This document shows positions 27,760 through 36,786 of a DNA stretch of 64,000 nt, one piece after another. How positions within the stretch are numbered: the first letter of the stretch is position 1; the number at the start of each line of letters is the position of its first letter. The DNA is from Bacteroidia bacterium (GTDB taxonomy: Bacteria > Bacteroidota > Bacteroidia > UKL13-3), in assembly GCA_020049855.1 (NCBI GenBank), contig JAGVLJ010000017.1, positions 65,239-129,238 on the forward strand, in the 5' to 3' direction. The notes below the pieces were generated by a model. The model was not told the DNA's origin. It did not search any database and saw nothing but the letters and a program-made list of their open reading frames with translations. Both the position numbers and the translations under genes were made by a program.

Positions 27760-30700
27760 TTACTTTTTAAGTAGTTTTATTATGCTTGTCTTATTTTCTT
27801 TATCCGTCACCAATACAAAATAAAGTCCTTTCGGTAAACCGCTCAACTCAATAAGGTGAGAACCGTTACCCGCTGTCCCGCTCATCCATATTTTGCCTTG
27901 GGTATCTGCAATGCGGTAATTCAATTGCGTTGCTAACTCGTCAGTGTGTAATAGGGCATAGTCGTCAGCTGGATTAGGTGAAACGGTTATTTTTTTAGTA
28001 GAGGTTATACCTACAGATTTTATTGGTGAAAGAGTGCTCGTTCCGTCAAAATCAATTTGATTAAGCCGGTAGTAAAGTTCGCTTCTTCCGGTAAGTTCAA
28101 ATGCACTCATATCGGTAAATCTATAGGAGTTTATTACTGAGGAGTTATTATATCCTTTCACAAACGTAATTTCATCCCATGCTTTTCCGTCTGGGCTGCG
28201 TAGCAAAGCAAAGCCACGGTTATTTTTTTCAGATGCAGTTGCCCAAGTTAATTCAACATTTTTATTTTGCCTTGTGGCATTAAAATACATCAATTCAACC
28301 GGTAAAGGTGTGTTAGAAGGGCCTGCAACCTGAAAGTCATCAATCATAAAACCATCGGCTGCATAGGCCGAGGCAAGGTATCCGCTTAACGCTGTAAATA
28401 CCAATCGGAAACAAACACGGTTATTGCCTTTCAAAAAGGATACATCATAACTCATGGTTGCATTGTTGTACGAGGCATTCCATCCATAGCGGTCAGGAAA
28501 AATTGACGCATTTAGCACACAGCCAGCGGTAGGGTAGGACGTGTACCAATTCGTTCCTAATCCGTTTATACCAAGCCTGTTCCAGGTGGTTCCATGGTCG
28601 GTTGAGTATTGCATTTGAACACCGAATGGTGCATTGCAAAATACCAACGCCATGCTACCTTTAAAGCTAAGGGAGTAGGTGCCATTAGTGGTAAAATTAA
28701 AGCTAGGGGAATACAAGGCACAACTATAACCTCCTTGTGTTACATTGGCATTCAATAAAGTTTTCCATGCATTAGGGGTAGAGTTTACAGTTGTAAGTGT
28801 GTTACCAGGAACTCCGCGTTCCCATAAGTTGATGCCGCCTGAAACAGCATCTCCGTCAAAATGGGATGCTGTACCTGCATTATCAAAATTCCCACCATTT
28901 GCCGGGGTATAGGGTGTGCCCTGATAAGGCAATACATGAATACAATTGTTGCAGGTATAAGCTACACTTCCGTTTATGGTTAATTTTACACTGTAGTATC
29001 CGGGTGTACTGAAAGTATAAGTTGGATTTTGTATCACAGCATCGGTGGTTCCATTATTATCAAAATCCCATGCCCAGGTAGAGGCTCTGGTTGAAAGGTC
29101 GGTAAATGTAACGCTTGCTCCAGGGTATATCACTCTTTTAGGAGTAGAGAAATTCGATTTTACCGAAGTAAATCCATCGGTAGAGTAAAGCCCTCTTCCG
29201 TGAGTGGCCGCAATTACAATGCTATCGCTGTTGCGAACTTTTAGCATATCTACCCGCACATTGGCCAATCCGGTATTAGTAGAACCCCAATTGGTTGTTC
29301 CCGTATTAAGATTATCGGTAGTCCAAACTCCAAGCTCGGTTGCTAAAATAGCCTGATCATTATTTGATGGATTAAACAAACACCACCTTACGGGCATATC
29401 TGGAAGGTTTCCTTCTACCGAAGTCCAGTTTGTACCGTTATTAGTAGATTCCCACACACTGTTCACTCCAAAATTAGAAAATGTAACCAGCATATGATTT
29501 TCATTTCCTTTTTCTACCTCAATACAGGAAACACTTGCAGCAGGAAGCCCGGTATTAATGGCCGTTTCTGTTGGCGAGGCTCCATTGGCATTAGTTACTT
29601 TTATTACTTTTCCGTTTGAGGTACCTATGTACAGAGTGGTTGCGGTATTAGGTGAAACTTTTAAATGAGTTACTGTTCCGCCTCCCATGGTAAAAGTATG
29701 GGTAGTTTTGGTAGGAGCACCCGAAAAAATATTCGTCCACCGCTGAATTTGATTGGCAGCTTTTGCTGAATAAAGAATATCGTTTATACCATCTAAATCA
29801 CTTGGATTTACAAAAGAGCCTGAATTGTCTGTGGCCAACCCGGAAAATGTAGCACCCCCATTGGTTGAGTAGTAAATATTATTATAGACATACGAGGTAA
29901 GTTGATTGTTTCCATTGTTTATATCAATGTGGCAGAAAACTCCATCTCCACCCGAAACCTGAGTGGTGGCATTTATTCCTGAAGTTGTAAATTTATGCGA
30001 CCCATTGTCTTGAGCCCCTGCCAGAAAATAATTTGTTCCAACAGTGGGGTGAATCGCGCAGGCATAAAACTGAGCAGTGTTATAATTGTAGTCTTTTCGG
30101 GAAATAGTAGGCGATACGGCATTGGCATTAGCAGTACTATATATTCCACCATCGTTGGTAAAATAGCAAATGGATGAACTTCCAGGGCTGTAAAAGGCAT
30201 TGTGTTGATCGGCATGCACATATTGGAAACCGAATCCACCGTACCAATGGGAAACTTGAGTCCATGAAGTACCTCCATTGGCAGTTTTAAATAGATCAAC
30301 TCCACCAACAAAAACAATATCACGGTTGTTGGGATCTACCGCTATTGATAAATCATACCATGCCTGTGTTCTGGAAATATCGGCTGCAGGAATTCCTCCA
30401 TCGGCATCAACGGGTTTGGTAAGTGAAACAAAAGTACCACCTGCATTAGTAGATTTAAGTATGGCATTCACTGTTCTTGCCTTTTCAAGTATCACATATA
30501 CGTAATTGCTATCGTTAGCAGCAAGCCCCAGTTCCATTCGGCCGGGCGATGCAACCGGAAGCGTTAAGGGATTATTCCAGCTGGTGCCCGCGGGGGTAAT
30601 TGATTTATGAATGGTACCATTCGAACCAAGCGAAGTTCCCATGGTGGCATACAAAATACCGCTGCGGGCCATTTCAATATCCCAACAATTATTTGCTGCA

Positions 30701-31467
30701 GCTCCGGCTATGCCCGATCCAAGTACTTTAGCAAATGAAGTTCCTCCGGTGGCCGAGCGGTACAAACCATTACTGGTAGCTACATATAGTACTCCTGATG
30801 TGTTGCAGAAAATTTTATTGCAATAATAAAAATTAGCGTTATTGGTAGCAGTCAGTTGATTCCATGTGGCTCCACCATCGGTGCTTTTCCAAACGCCAAG
30901 GCCTCTAATGGCATCTGCATTTGAATATCCTTCACCAGTACAAAAATACATGATGGAAGGGGAGGAGGGATCTTGGGTGATGGAGGTAATGGCCAAATTT
31001 CCGAACAAATCGTTGACAACAGTCCACACAGGTGTAGTTGAGGTAATATCTGTTGTTTTCCATAATCCTCCCCCCACACTTCCAACCCAAACGGTTTTGC
31101 CCGAGGCATCATTCAGGTCTACCCAAATAGCCCGGGTTCTTCCCCCTTGATTATTTGGCCCGCGCTCAGTCCAGTTCACAAATGAAACGGCTGCATTGGT
31201 TTTATATTTGCCTTGCCTGTTTAGTTGTTCGTAGGCAATAAGCAGTCTCTCGGTTGGAACCGTATTTGTTTTCGGGTCTTTTGTTTTTTCAAATTCCTGT
31301 TTGAGCGCTTCCAAGGGATTGTCTCTTTCTTCCTCCTCTAATTGTTTATTAGCGGCAATAACATTTTTATTGTTGATTGATGAATCATTTTTTATAAGCC
31401 AAAATAATCCGGACGATACACTTGCCAGAGTAAAAATGGTAAAGTAATAATCAATCTTTCTTTTCAT
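27760..31467 (-). CDS. Secreted T9SS cargo protein with BNR/sortilin-like propeller, PKD and C-terminal sorting domain
   Basis: 1,235 aa. The N-terminus has a membrane-signal stretch (YYFTIFTLASVSSGLFWLI). Residues 80-760 contain many Asp-box/BNR-type repeats (GVWKSTDGGATWNQL, IYYSTNGGATFSGL, SVWESTNNGTNWTSV), predicting beta-propellers as in VPS10/exo-sialidase-like proteins. A PKD domain (VTFTDLSTRASTWAWDFDN) follows near residue 790. A carbohydrate-binding-like region comes next, then a type IX sorting domain (KITVSPNPADDY...LPKGLYFVLVTDKENKTSII). The protein should leave through SprA and be anchored or released at the surface. Its substrate is unknown. The spacing is 1 base to the downstream and 8 bases to the upstream Fe-S gene. 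Confidence 0.9.
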   Translation of the reverse strand: MKRKIDYYFTIFTLASVSSGLFWLIKNDSSINNKNVIAANKQLEEEERDNPLEALKQEFEKTKDPKTNTVPTERLLIAYEQLNRQGKYKTNAAVSFVNWTERGPNNQGGRTRAIWVDLNDASGKTVWVGSVGGGLWKTTDITSTTPVWTVVNDLFGNLAITSITQDPSSPSIMYFCTGEGYSNADAIRGLGVWKSTDGGATWNQLTATNNANFYYCNKIFCNTSGVLYVATSNGLYRSATGGTSFAKVLGSGIAGAAANNCWDIEMARSGILYATMGTSLGSNGTIHKSITPAGTSWNNPLTLPVASPGRMELGLAANDSNYVYVILEKARTVNAILKSTNAGGTFVSLTKPVDADGGIPAADISRTQAWYDLSIAVDPNNRDIVFVGGVDLFKTANGGTSWTQVSHWYGGFGFQYVHADQHNAFYSPGSSSICYFTNDGGIYSTANANAVSPTISRKDYNYNTAQFYACAIHPTVGTNYFLAGAQDNGSHKFTTSGINATTQVSGGDGVFCHIDINNGNNQLTSYVYNNIYYSTNGGATFSGLATDNSGSFVNPSDLDGINDILYSAKAANQIQRWTNIFSGAPTKTTHTFTMGGGTVTHLKVSPNTATTLYIGTSNGKVIKVTNANGASPTETAINTGLPAASVSCIEVEKGNENHMLVTFSNFGVNSVWESTNNGTNWTSVEGNLPDMPVRWCLFNPSNNDQAILATELGVWTTDNLNTGTTNWGSTNTGLANVRVDMLKVRNSDSIVIAATHGRGLYSTDGFTSVKSNFSTPKRVIYPGASVTFTDLSTRASTWAWDFDNNGTTDAVIQNPTYTFSTPGYYSVKLTINGSVAYTCNNCIHVLPYQGTPYTPANGGNFDNAGTASHFDGDAVSGGINLWERGVPGNTLTTVNSTPNAWKTLLNANVTQGGYSCALYSPSFNFTTNGTYSLSFKGSMALVFCNAPFGVQMQYSTDHGTTWNRLGINGLGTNWYTSYPTAGCVLNASIFPDRYGWNASYNNATMSYDVSFLKGNNRVCFRLVFTALSGYLASAYAADGFMIDDFQVAGPSNTPLPVELMYFNATRQNKNVELTWATASEKNNRGFALLRSPDGKAWDEITFVKGYNNSSVINSYRFTDMSAFELTGRSELYYRLNQIDFDGTSTLSPIKSVGITSTKKITVSPNPADDYALLHTDELATQLNYRIADTQGKIWMSGTAGNGSHLIELSGLPKGLYFVLVTDKENKTSIIKLLKK

Positions 31468-31475
31468 TTGATTGG

Positions 31476-32771
31476 TTAAGTATTTATCCAGTTTGCTCTG
31501 TCAGCAGGGCTAAACTGCCATGGAGCCTGATTATTTTCCATATTTGAAAACATACTGTTGAGCGAAGCCGGAGCCGATGATTTTTCCATCACTAAATATC
31601 TGCGCATTTCCACAATTATTTCTACCGGATTTATATTTACAGGGCATGCTTCCACACAGGCGTTGCAGGTGTTGCAGGCCCATAATTCCGGTTCGCTTAT
31701 GTAACTATGCAAATTTTTCCCGTCATCATAATCCGGTCCCAGTTTATCAATATTATTTCCAACCTCCACCAATCGGTCGCGGGTGTCCATCATTATTTTT
31801 CTGGGCGAAAGTATTTTTCCTGTTACATTTTGCGGACACACCGATGTACATCTGCCACACTCTGTACAGGTATAGGCTTCCATCAAATTTTTCCAGGTAA
31901 GATCCTTTACATCTTTTACCCCAAAACTAGAGGGCGTGGTGTAGTTATCTGGTGGTTGAGCCGTGGGGTCTAACATTAGTTTTACCTCCGTTGTCACGGA
32001 TTCCATATTGCTAAGTTTTCCTTTTGGATTCAGGTTAGAATAGAAGGTATTGGGGAATGCAAGTATCACATGAAAGTGTTTGGAGAATGGAAGGTAGTTC
32101 ATAAACGCAAAAATCCCAATGATATGAAACCACCAGGCGCTTTGTTCAATAAGTTCGAGGCTATTGGCCGAATAATTTTCCATGAATGGAGCAGTAAGCC
32201 ATTCACTTACCGGGAAATTGGGGAGGTTTCCCTCAGTTGTAAATTTAGTGTGGGAAACAAATTCTGCCCCATTCATAATCAGTAGTGCCGCCATCAATAT
32301 AATTTCAGTAAAAAGAATTGTGGCAGCATCTTTTTGGGGAAATCCCCTTAGTTCAGCCCCATGAAACCTCTTTATTTTTACGATATACCTGCGGGAAAGA
32401 AAAACCACGCAAGCGATAAGCACAGCAATTGCCAAAATTTCGAAAAAGCCAATGGCAAAAGTATAAAGGGGACCCATAAAAGATAATACTCTATGTGAGC
32501 CAAAAATCCCATCAATTAAAATCTCAAGTACTTCAATATTTATAAGAATAAAACCGACATACACAATAAAATGCAGTACGAATGGAACAGGTCTTGCAGC
32601 CATCTTAGTTTGGCCAAATGCTACCAAAAGCATGGTTTTAAGACGTAAATCTTTGTTACTGCTTAGGTCAATATCTTTTCCTAACAGAATATTCCTTCTA
32701 ATTTTACGAACATTGCGAATAAATAAAGAAACTGCGGAAACGGTAAGAAATAAAAAAAGAATCTGACTCAT
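31476..32771 (-). CDS. Membrane-bound 4Fe-4S ferredoxin-type oxidoreductase subunit (HdrC/E-like)
   Basis: 431 aa. The first 230 residues hold about five hydrophobic helices, resembling a nitrate reductase gamma/HdrE-type cytochrome b domain. Two 4Fe-4S clusters follow: CTECGRCTSVCPQNVTG near residue 307 and CNTCNACVEACPVNINP near residue 368. This layout is common in Bacteroidota, where the next gene is usually the CCG-domain subunit. Together they would pass electrons between quinones and a soluble partner. The physiological reaction is not known. It is the first gene of the minus-strand cluster. Confidence 0.88.
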   Translation of the reverse strand: MSQILFLFLTVSAVSLFIRNVRKIRRNILLGKDIDLSSNKDLRLKTMLLVAFGQTKMAARPVPFVLHFIVYVGFILINIEVLEILIDGIFGSHRVLSFMGPLYTFAIGFFEILAIAVLIACVVFLSRRYIVKIKRFHGAELRGFPQKDAATILFTEIILMAALLIMNGAEFVSHTKFTTEGNLPNFPVSEWLTAPFMENYSANSLELIEQSAWWFHIIGIFAFMNYLPFSKHFHVILAFPNTFYSNLNPKGKLSNMESVTTEVKLMLDPTAQPPDNYTTPSSFGVKDVKDLTWKNLMEAYTCTECGRCTSVCPQNVTGKILSPRKIMMDTRDRLVEVGNNIDKLGPDYDDGKNLHSYISEPELWACNTCNACVEACPVNINPVEIIVEMRRYLVMEKSSAPASLNSMFSNMENNQAPWQFSPADRANWINT

Positions 32772-32859
32772 ATTTAAGTGTTAACGCGATAAATGAGGAT
32801 TGTATAAATCAATTTATCTGCAAGTTAATGATTACTTTTTAAATTTTCGCAAAGATGGG

Positions 32860-32890
32860 TTGCTCAAAACATGGAAAACCTATACTTTTG
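32860..32890 (+). promoter_or_regulatory. Promoter of tRNA-Phe
   Basis: TTG at 32860-32862 and TACTTTTG at 32883-32890 are separated by 20 bases, matching the Bacteroidota sigma-A form TTG-N19/20-TAnnTTTG. The tRNA begins 13 bases after the -7 box. Confidence 0.75.
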
Positions 32891-32903
32891 CCATCCGTTA
32901 ATT

Positions 32904-32979
32904 GGTGCGGTAGCTCAGTTGGTAGAGCAAAGGACTGAAAATCCTTGTGTCGGGGGTTCGATTCCCTCCCACACCACCA
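32904..32979 (+). tRNA. tRNA-Phe (GAA), CCA encoded
   Basis: Cloverleaf parts are visible. The acceptor arm is GGTGCGG (32904-32910) with CCACACC (32969-32975). The D-arm contains AGCTCAGTTGGTAGAGC. The anticodon stem-loop is AAGGA-CTGAAAA-TCCTT with anticodon GAA. The T-arm is GGGGG-TTCGATT-CCCTC. The discriminator is A, followed by an encoded CCA. Base 5 of the acceptor (C) faces A rather than G, so one pair in the stem is mismatched. Confidence 0.95.
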
Positions 32980-33001
32980 GAACACTTAACAAAATGTAGC
33001 A

Positions 33002-33036
33002 AAGTCCATCAGATTCAAACACTGATGGGCTTTTTT
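33002..33036 (+). terminator. Rho-independent terminator of tRNA-Phe
   Basis: AAGTCCATCAG (33002-33012) pairs with CTGATGGGCTT (33022-33032) with one G-T wobble and a 9-base loop, followed by a run of T residues. Confidence 0.8.
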
Positions 33037-33232
33037 GTTTGTATTGACTATACAGAATTGAATGCTTTGAAGCAGTATTTTTCATAGTTTATCCAGTTCG
33101 ATAAACGGGGTACTTACAATTTTGTATTGCAAATTCGAGGCTGGCTGTTTTGAAGTATTTAATCACCCTCTCTAATCATTACTTCGCTTTATCAGGGGTA
33201 ATCAGTTGGGCATTTTTTACTTTTACGACATG

Positions 33233-33280
33233 TAAAAATAAAAGTGACAAGTGCCTCTTGTGCTGACACCTGCCACTTTT
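33233..33280 (-). terminator. Terminator-like hairpin downstream of tRNA-Leu
   Basis: The arms at 33240-33253 and 33267-33280 (AAAAGTG-x-CA-x-GTG against CAC-x-TG-x-CACTTTT) form a 14-position stem with two mismatches. On the minus strand a T-rich stretch (TATTTTTACA) follows. It lies about 40 bases beyond the 3' end of tRNA-Leu. The segment between it and the tRNA-Phe terminator (33037-33232) holds no recognisable feature. Confidence 0.65.
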
Positions 33281-33321
33281 GGTTGAGTGTTAAAGCCTCA
33301 TTTTATAGGGCTTTACTAGCG

Positions 33322-33406
33322 TGCCCAGGATCGGAGTCGAACCGATACGAGGGTTGAGCTCACTGGTGTTTGAGACCAGCGCGTCTACCAATTCCGCCAC
33401 CTGGGC
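33322..33406 (-). tRNA. tRNA-Leu (CAA)
   Basis: On the minus strand the acceptor GCCCAGG (5' end at 33406) pairs with CCTGGGC. The anticodon stem-loop CTGGT-CTCAAAC-ACCAG gives anticodon CAA. A long variable arm (class II) follows, then the T-arm with GGTTCGACTCC. The discriminator is A at 33322. CCA is not encoded, unlike in the neighbouring tRNA-Phe. Confidence 0.95.
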
Positions 33407-33463
33407 AAATGGGAGTGCGAAAATATTACTTTCTGCTGTTACCGGCAAATGAAAAAACCTATT

Positions 33464-34804
33464 TTATGTATTGAAAAGTTTTTGAATAAATTCAAGTTTT
33501 CGCATATCGTTTAAAACGGCAAATGCCATAAGACTTAGCAATATCGCCATTCCAATGGTTTGTGCCCGCTCTTGAAACTTAAGGCTTAGCGGCCTGCCAA
33601 TAATCATCTCTACAAAAAGGAAAATAACGTGGCCTCCATCCAAAGCCGGAATAGGGAGAATATTCATAAATGCCAGAATCATGGAAATGAGTCCGGTGAG
33701 ATGCCAAAAGTTATTCCAGTCCCATACGCCTCCATAAATTTGCGCCATTCCTATTGGGCCTTGTACCGATTTGCTGAATGCAACCTTGCCTTTAAAAATT
33801 TTACTGAACCCTCTGATATTATCTGTAAGTACACTCCACGCTTTATGGGCTCCCACCGGAAACGCTTGCGACAGGGAGTATTTATCAATTTTTAATTCAA
33901 AGTCTTTGGTATCTGGGGCAAAACCAAGTTTACCTTCTTCATTCACATCTACTTTTAGCGTAAGCGTTTCATTGTTTCTTATTAGCGTAAGCGTTACCGA
34001 TTTTTCATTGTTTTTTTTAAGTATTTCTTGAAATTCATCAAAAAAACTAAAGGCAATTCCGTTCACTGCAATAATTTTATCATTAGCTTTCATGCCAGCC
34101 TTGGCTGCGTTAGAACCCGGTTGCACTTTACCCACAAAAAAGGTCATTCGTTTATCTAAAAACTGGTCTTTGGAGTCAGTAAGTCTGTTCACAAAATCAT
34201 CGGGTACCGGAATGTCAATATTTTCTCCGTTCCGGTTAATGTTGTACACAATTCCCTCTCCTAATAGTACCTTCGTATTTGCTACATCACCAAAACGTTC
34301 AATGGGTTTCCCGTTAATGCCTATAAATCTATCTCCTGTTTTTAATCCTATTTCCTGTGCGAGTTTGTAAGCTACAATGCCGTTTTTTACCTGACTATTG
34401 GGGATGTACGGGTCGCCATAATAAACAAACATAAACGTGAAAATAAGAACTGCTAACACGGCATTCACCACCACACCTGCAATCATCACGATAAGTCGCT
34501 GCCAGGCTGGTTTAGTACGAAACTCCCATGGTTGCGGTGGTAGTTTCATTTGTTCACTGTCCATTGACTCATCTACCATCCCGGCAATTTTCACATACCC
34601 GCCTAATGGTAACCAGCCAATGCCATATTCTGTTTCGCCACGTTTAAAACTGAATAATTTCTTTCCCCATGCATCAAAAAAGAGGTAAAATTTTTCCACC
34701 TTAATCCCAAACATGCGTGCCGCGGTGTAGTGACCTAACTCGTGAAAAAACACCAGAATTGATAATCCGAGGATAAGCTGGCCAATCATTACAAGTACTT
34801 CCAT
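33464..34804 (-). CDS. rseP: RIP zinc metalloprotease, site-2 protease family
   Basis: RseP-type proteases cut membrane-spanning substrates such as anti-sigma factors and leftover signal peptides within the bilayer. The 446-aa protein has the zinc motif HELGH in the first helix (SILVFFHELGHYTAARMFGI), about residue 21. A PDZ region around residues 205-280 includes VQPGSNAAKAGMKANDKIIA. The third metal-ligand motif is NILPIPALDGGHVIFLFVEM near residue 390. The ATG at 34804 is preferred over a TTG one codon earlier. A TATTTTTG box (34830-34837, minus strand) may be its -7 element. No anti-sigma gene is adjacent. Confidence 0.95.
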   Translation of the reverse strand: MEVLVMIGQLILGLSILVFFHELGHYTAARMFGIKVEKFYLFFDAWGKKLFSFKRGETEYGIGWLPLGGYVKIAGMVDESMDSEQMKLPPQPWEFRTKPAWQRLIVMIAGVVVNAVLAVLIFTFMFVYYGDPYIPNSQVKNGIVAYKLAQEIGLKTGDRFIGINGKPIERFGDVANTKVLLGEGIVYNINRNGENIDIPVPDDFVNRLTDSKDQFLDKRMTFFVGKVQPGSNAAKAGMKANDKIIAVNGIAFSFFDEFQEILKKNNEKSVTLTLIRNNETLTLKVDVNEEGKLGFAPDTKDFELKIDKYSLSQAFPVGAHKAWSVLTDNIRGFSKIFKGKVAFSKSVQGPIGMAQIYGGVWDWNNFWHLTGLISMILAFMNILPIPALDGGHVIFLFVEMIIGRPLSLKFQERAQTIGMAILLSLMAFAVLNDMRKLEFIQKLFNT

Positions 34805-34829
34805 CAACTATCTTTAGTTAGTAAAACGG

Positions 34830-34837
34830 CAAAAATA
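34830..34837 (-). promoter_or_regulatory. Candidate -7 box upstream of rseP
   Basis: On the minus strand TATTTTTG matches TAnnTTTG, 26 bases before the rseP ATG. No TTG at the usual upstream distance was found. Confidence 0.35.
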
Positions 34838-34860
34838 GGGAAATAACTGCAGGATTACCC

Positions 34861-34874
34861 ACATTTGCAAATGT
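34861..34874. promoter_or_regulatory. 14-bp perfect palindrome between divergent rseP and outer-membrane gene
   Basis: ACATTTGCAAATGT is a perfect palindrome located between the two divergent starts and could be an operator. The downstream gene also has a TAnnTTTG-type box, TACATTTG, at 34900-34907, just ahead of its ATG. Confidence 0.35.
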
Positions 34875-34911
34875 GATCAGAAGTAAACCGCTATTTTTTT
34901 ACATTTGCGCG

Positions 34912-35499
34912 ATGAAAAAGAATTTTGAATTGCTTGCCTTACTGGCTATTTTGCTTAGTCCGGTTCTGGTTTCTGCTCAGGTAGAGCGAGGTACTCAGTT
35001 GGTTGGAGCCAACGTGAATCTTGATTCTAAAAATATTGATACAGGAGCGGTTCGTAATCTGGGAAGTTCAAGCTATAACCTCAACCTGAGGTATGGCCGT
35101 TTTATGGCCAACAATTTTGCAGCAGGTTTGGCTTTGCCGCTTACATTCAGTAAAATTGATCAGCAGAGTAATCTTAGCTGGGGGGCCGGGCCGTTTATCC
35201 GCTATTATTCTCCGTTTGAAGGAGAGGAAGGAAATGGAGCCAAATTATTTTTGTTACTTGAGGCAAGAGCTACTTATAATCAAAACACATTTGAAGATAG
35301 GGCACTAAAATTAAAAAGAGAAACCACTTATTTTGGAGCAGGGGGAGGTTTTGGAGTTATTTATTTTTTAAACGAAAGTGTGGGCATTGAATCGTTGCTG
35401 GACTACAACTATCTTTCATCTTTAAATAATTCAAACAAGAGTGCCGGTTTCAGTTTAAATATTGGATTTCAAATTTATCTTAATCGCTACGGTTTTTAA
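34912..35499 (+). CDS. Outer-membrane beta-barrel protein, OmpW/porin-like family unknown
   Basis: 195 aa with a clear signal peptide (LLALLAILLSPVLVSAQ). A small beta-barrel follows, with alternating strands such as SSYNLNLRYGRFMANNFAAG and SNLSWGAGPFIRYYSPF. It ends in a strand with terminal Phe (FSLNIGFQIYLNRYGF), as outer-membrane barrels do. The specific function is unknown. The ATG at 34912 places the signal peptide at the N-terminus; an earlier in-frame start at 34873 would add 13 residues with no support. The last 4 bases overlap the convergent dxr. Confidence 0.8.
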   Translation: MKKNFELLALLAILLSPVLVSAQVERGTQLVGANVNLDSKNIDTGAVRNLGSSSYNLNLRYGRFMANNFAAGLALPLTFSKIDQQSNLSWGAGPFIRYYSPFEGEEGNGAKLFLLLEARATYNQNTFEDRALKLKRETTYFGAGGGFGVIYFLNESVGIESLLDYNYLSSLNNSNKSAGFSLNIGFQIYLNRYGF

Positions 35500-36650
35500 A
35501 TAAGTGAAGTTGCTATCATTCTGGTTTCTTTGTTAGTGAGTACATAATCATCGTACGTAGGTTTTTTAATAAACTTAACTTTATCCATACAGGTTTCGTT
35601 AATTTCTGCTATCTGTAAAAATTTTATTTTTTCGTTAAGAAAAGCATCTACGGCTATTTCATTGGCCGCATTTAATATGCACGCCTTATTGCCACCGCTG
35701 TGCATGGCTTCGTATGCCAGTTCAAGGTTTCGGAAGGTTATTTTATCAACAGGCTCAAACGTGAGAGTTGGATAATTCATGAAATCAAACCTGGGGAATT
35801 TTGATAAAAAACGGTCAGGGTAAGTAAAAGCATATTGAATGGGAAGTTTCATGTCGGGTAATCCCATTTGAGCTTTCATGCTTCCATCTGTCATTTGCAC
35901 AATTGAGTGTATGATGCTTTGCGGGTGTACAATTACATCTATTTGTTCTGTTTTTAAACCAAATAACCATTTTGCTTCAATTACTTCAAGCCCTTTATTC
36001 ATTAATGTAGCTGAGTCAATGGTAATTTTTGAACCCATGATCCAGTTAGGATGTTTCAACGCCTGTTCTTTTGTAACCGACTCTAGTTCCTTTCTTTTTT
36101 TTCCTCTGAAGGGGCCACCCGATGCAGTGAGGTATATTTTTTCAATGCGATGCAAAGGCTCTCCAACTAAACATTGAAAAATAGCCGAGTGTTCTGAATC
36201 AACCGGAATAATGGCGGCATGTTTTTTTATAGCCAGTTCAGTAATGAGTTCGCCTGCTACTACCAACGTTTCTTTATTTGCCAGTGCAATGGGTTTACCT
36301 GCGCTCAAGGCACTAATAGTAGGTTTTAATCCGGCATACCCAACCATGGCGGTAAGTACCAGATGTACACTATCAAACTCTACCACCTGATCAATGGCAT
36401 TATTGCCTGCATATACTTTAATATCATGAGGGGTTAGTGCGTTTTTTACCTGCAGGTATTTACTTTCATCGGCAATCACCACGCAGTTTGGTTGAAACTT
36501 TAACGCTTGCGTGATGAGCAAATCTGCATTTGAATTAGCAGTGAGAACTTCAACGGCAAAATTTTCACTTTGTTCGGCAATTACTTCAAGTGCCTGAGTA
36601 CCTATGGAGCCTGTGGAGCCAAGAATGGCTATGTTTTTCCGTTCTGTCAT
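35496..36650 (-). CDS. dxr: 1-Deoxy-D-xylulose 5-phosphate reductoisomerase
   Basis: Dxr (IspC) converts DXP to methylerythritol 4-phosphate with NADPH, the first committed step of the non-mevalonate isoprenoid route. The 384-aa protein begins with the NADPH-binding loop IAILGSTGSIGTQALEVI. PIALANKETLVVAGELI follows, then the metal-site region PVDSEHSAIFQCLVGE, LTASGGPFRGKKR, and HPNWIMGSKITIDSATLMNK. The length is normal when translation starts at the ATG at 36650; a longer frame upstream adds 27 residues with no family support. idi and menA in the window use its products. Confidence 0.98.
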   Translation of the reverse strand: MTERKNIAILGSTGSIGTQALEVIAEQSENFAVEVLTANSNADLLITQALKFQPNCVVIADESKYLQVKNALTPHDIKVYAGNNAIDQVVEFDSVHLVLTAMVGYAGLKPTISALSAGKPIALANKETLVVAGELITELAIKKHAAIIPVDSEHSAIFQCLVGEPLHRIEKIYLTASGGPFRGKKRKELESVTKEQALKHPNWIMGSKITIDSATLMNKGLEVIEAKWLFGLKTEQIDVIVHPQSIIHSIVQMTDGSMKAQMGLPDMKLPIQYAFTYPDRFLSKFPRFDFMNYPTLTFEPVDKITFRNLELAYEAMHSGGNKACILNAANEIAVDAFLNEKIKFLQIAEINETCMDKVKFIKKPTYDDYVLTNKETRMIATSLI

Positions 36651-36786
36651 GTTCTGGCAAATATGGGAAAGGTTTTGGATAAGACAAACTGAACTGTCAT
36701 AAAAGAAATAGCCGCCAGTTGATTCGGGCATGAAATCAATCTGGCGGGCTATTTAAACAAACCTAAACCTATCTTTAGAACTTTCT

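Noticed and set aside
27760-31467. Possible tandem-repeat or CRISPR-like array in the T9SS gene
   Set aside because: The recurring GGxxW-type units are degenerate protein repeats (Asp-box/BNR), not identical DNA repeats with spacers.
32772-33463. Integration site of a mobile element at the tRNA genes
   Set aside because: No integrase, no duplicated tRNA 3' end and no phage-type genes are found beside tRNA-Phe or tRNA-Leu.
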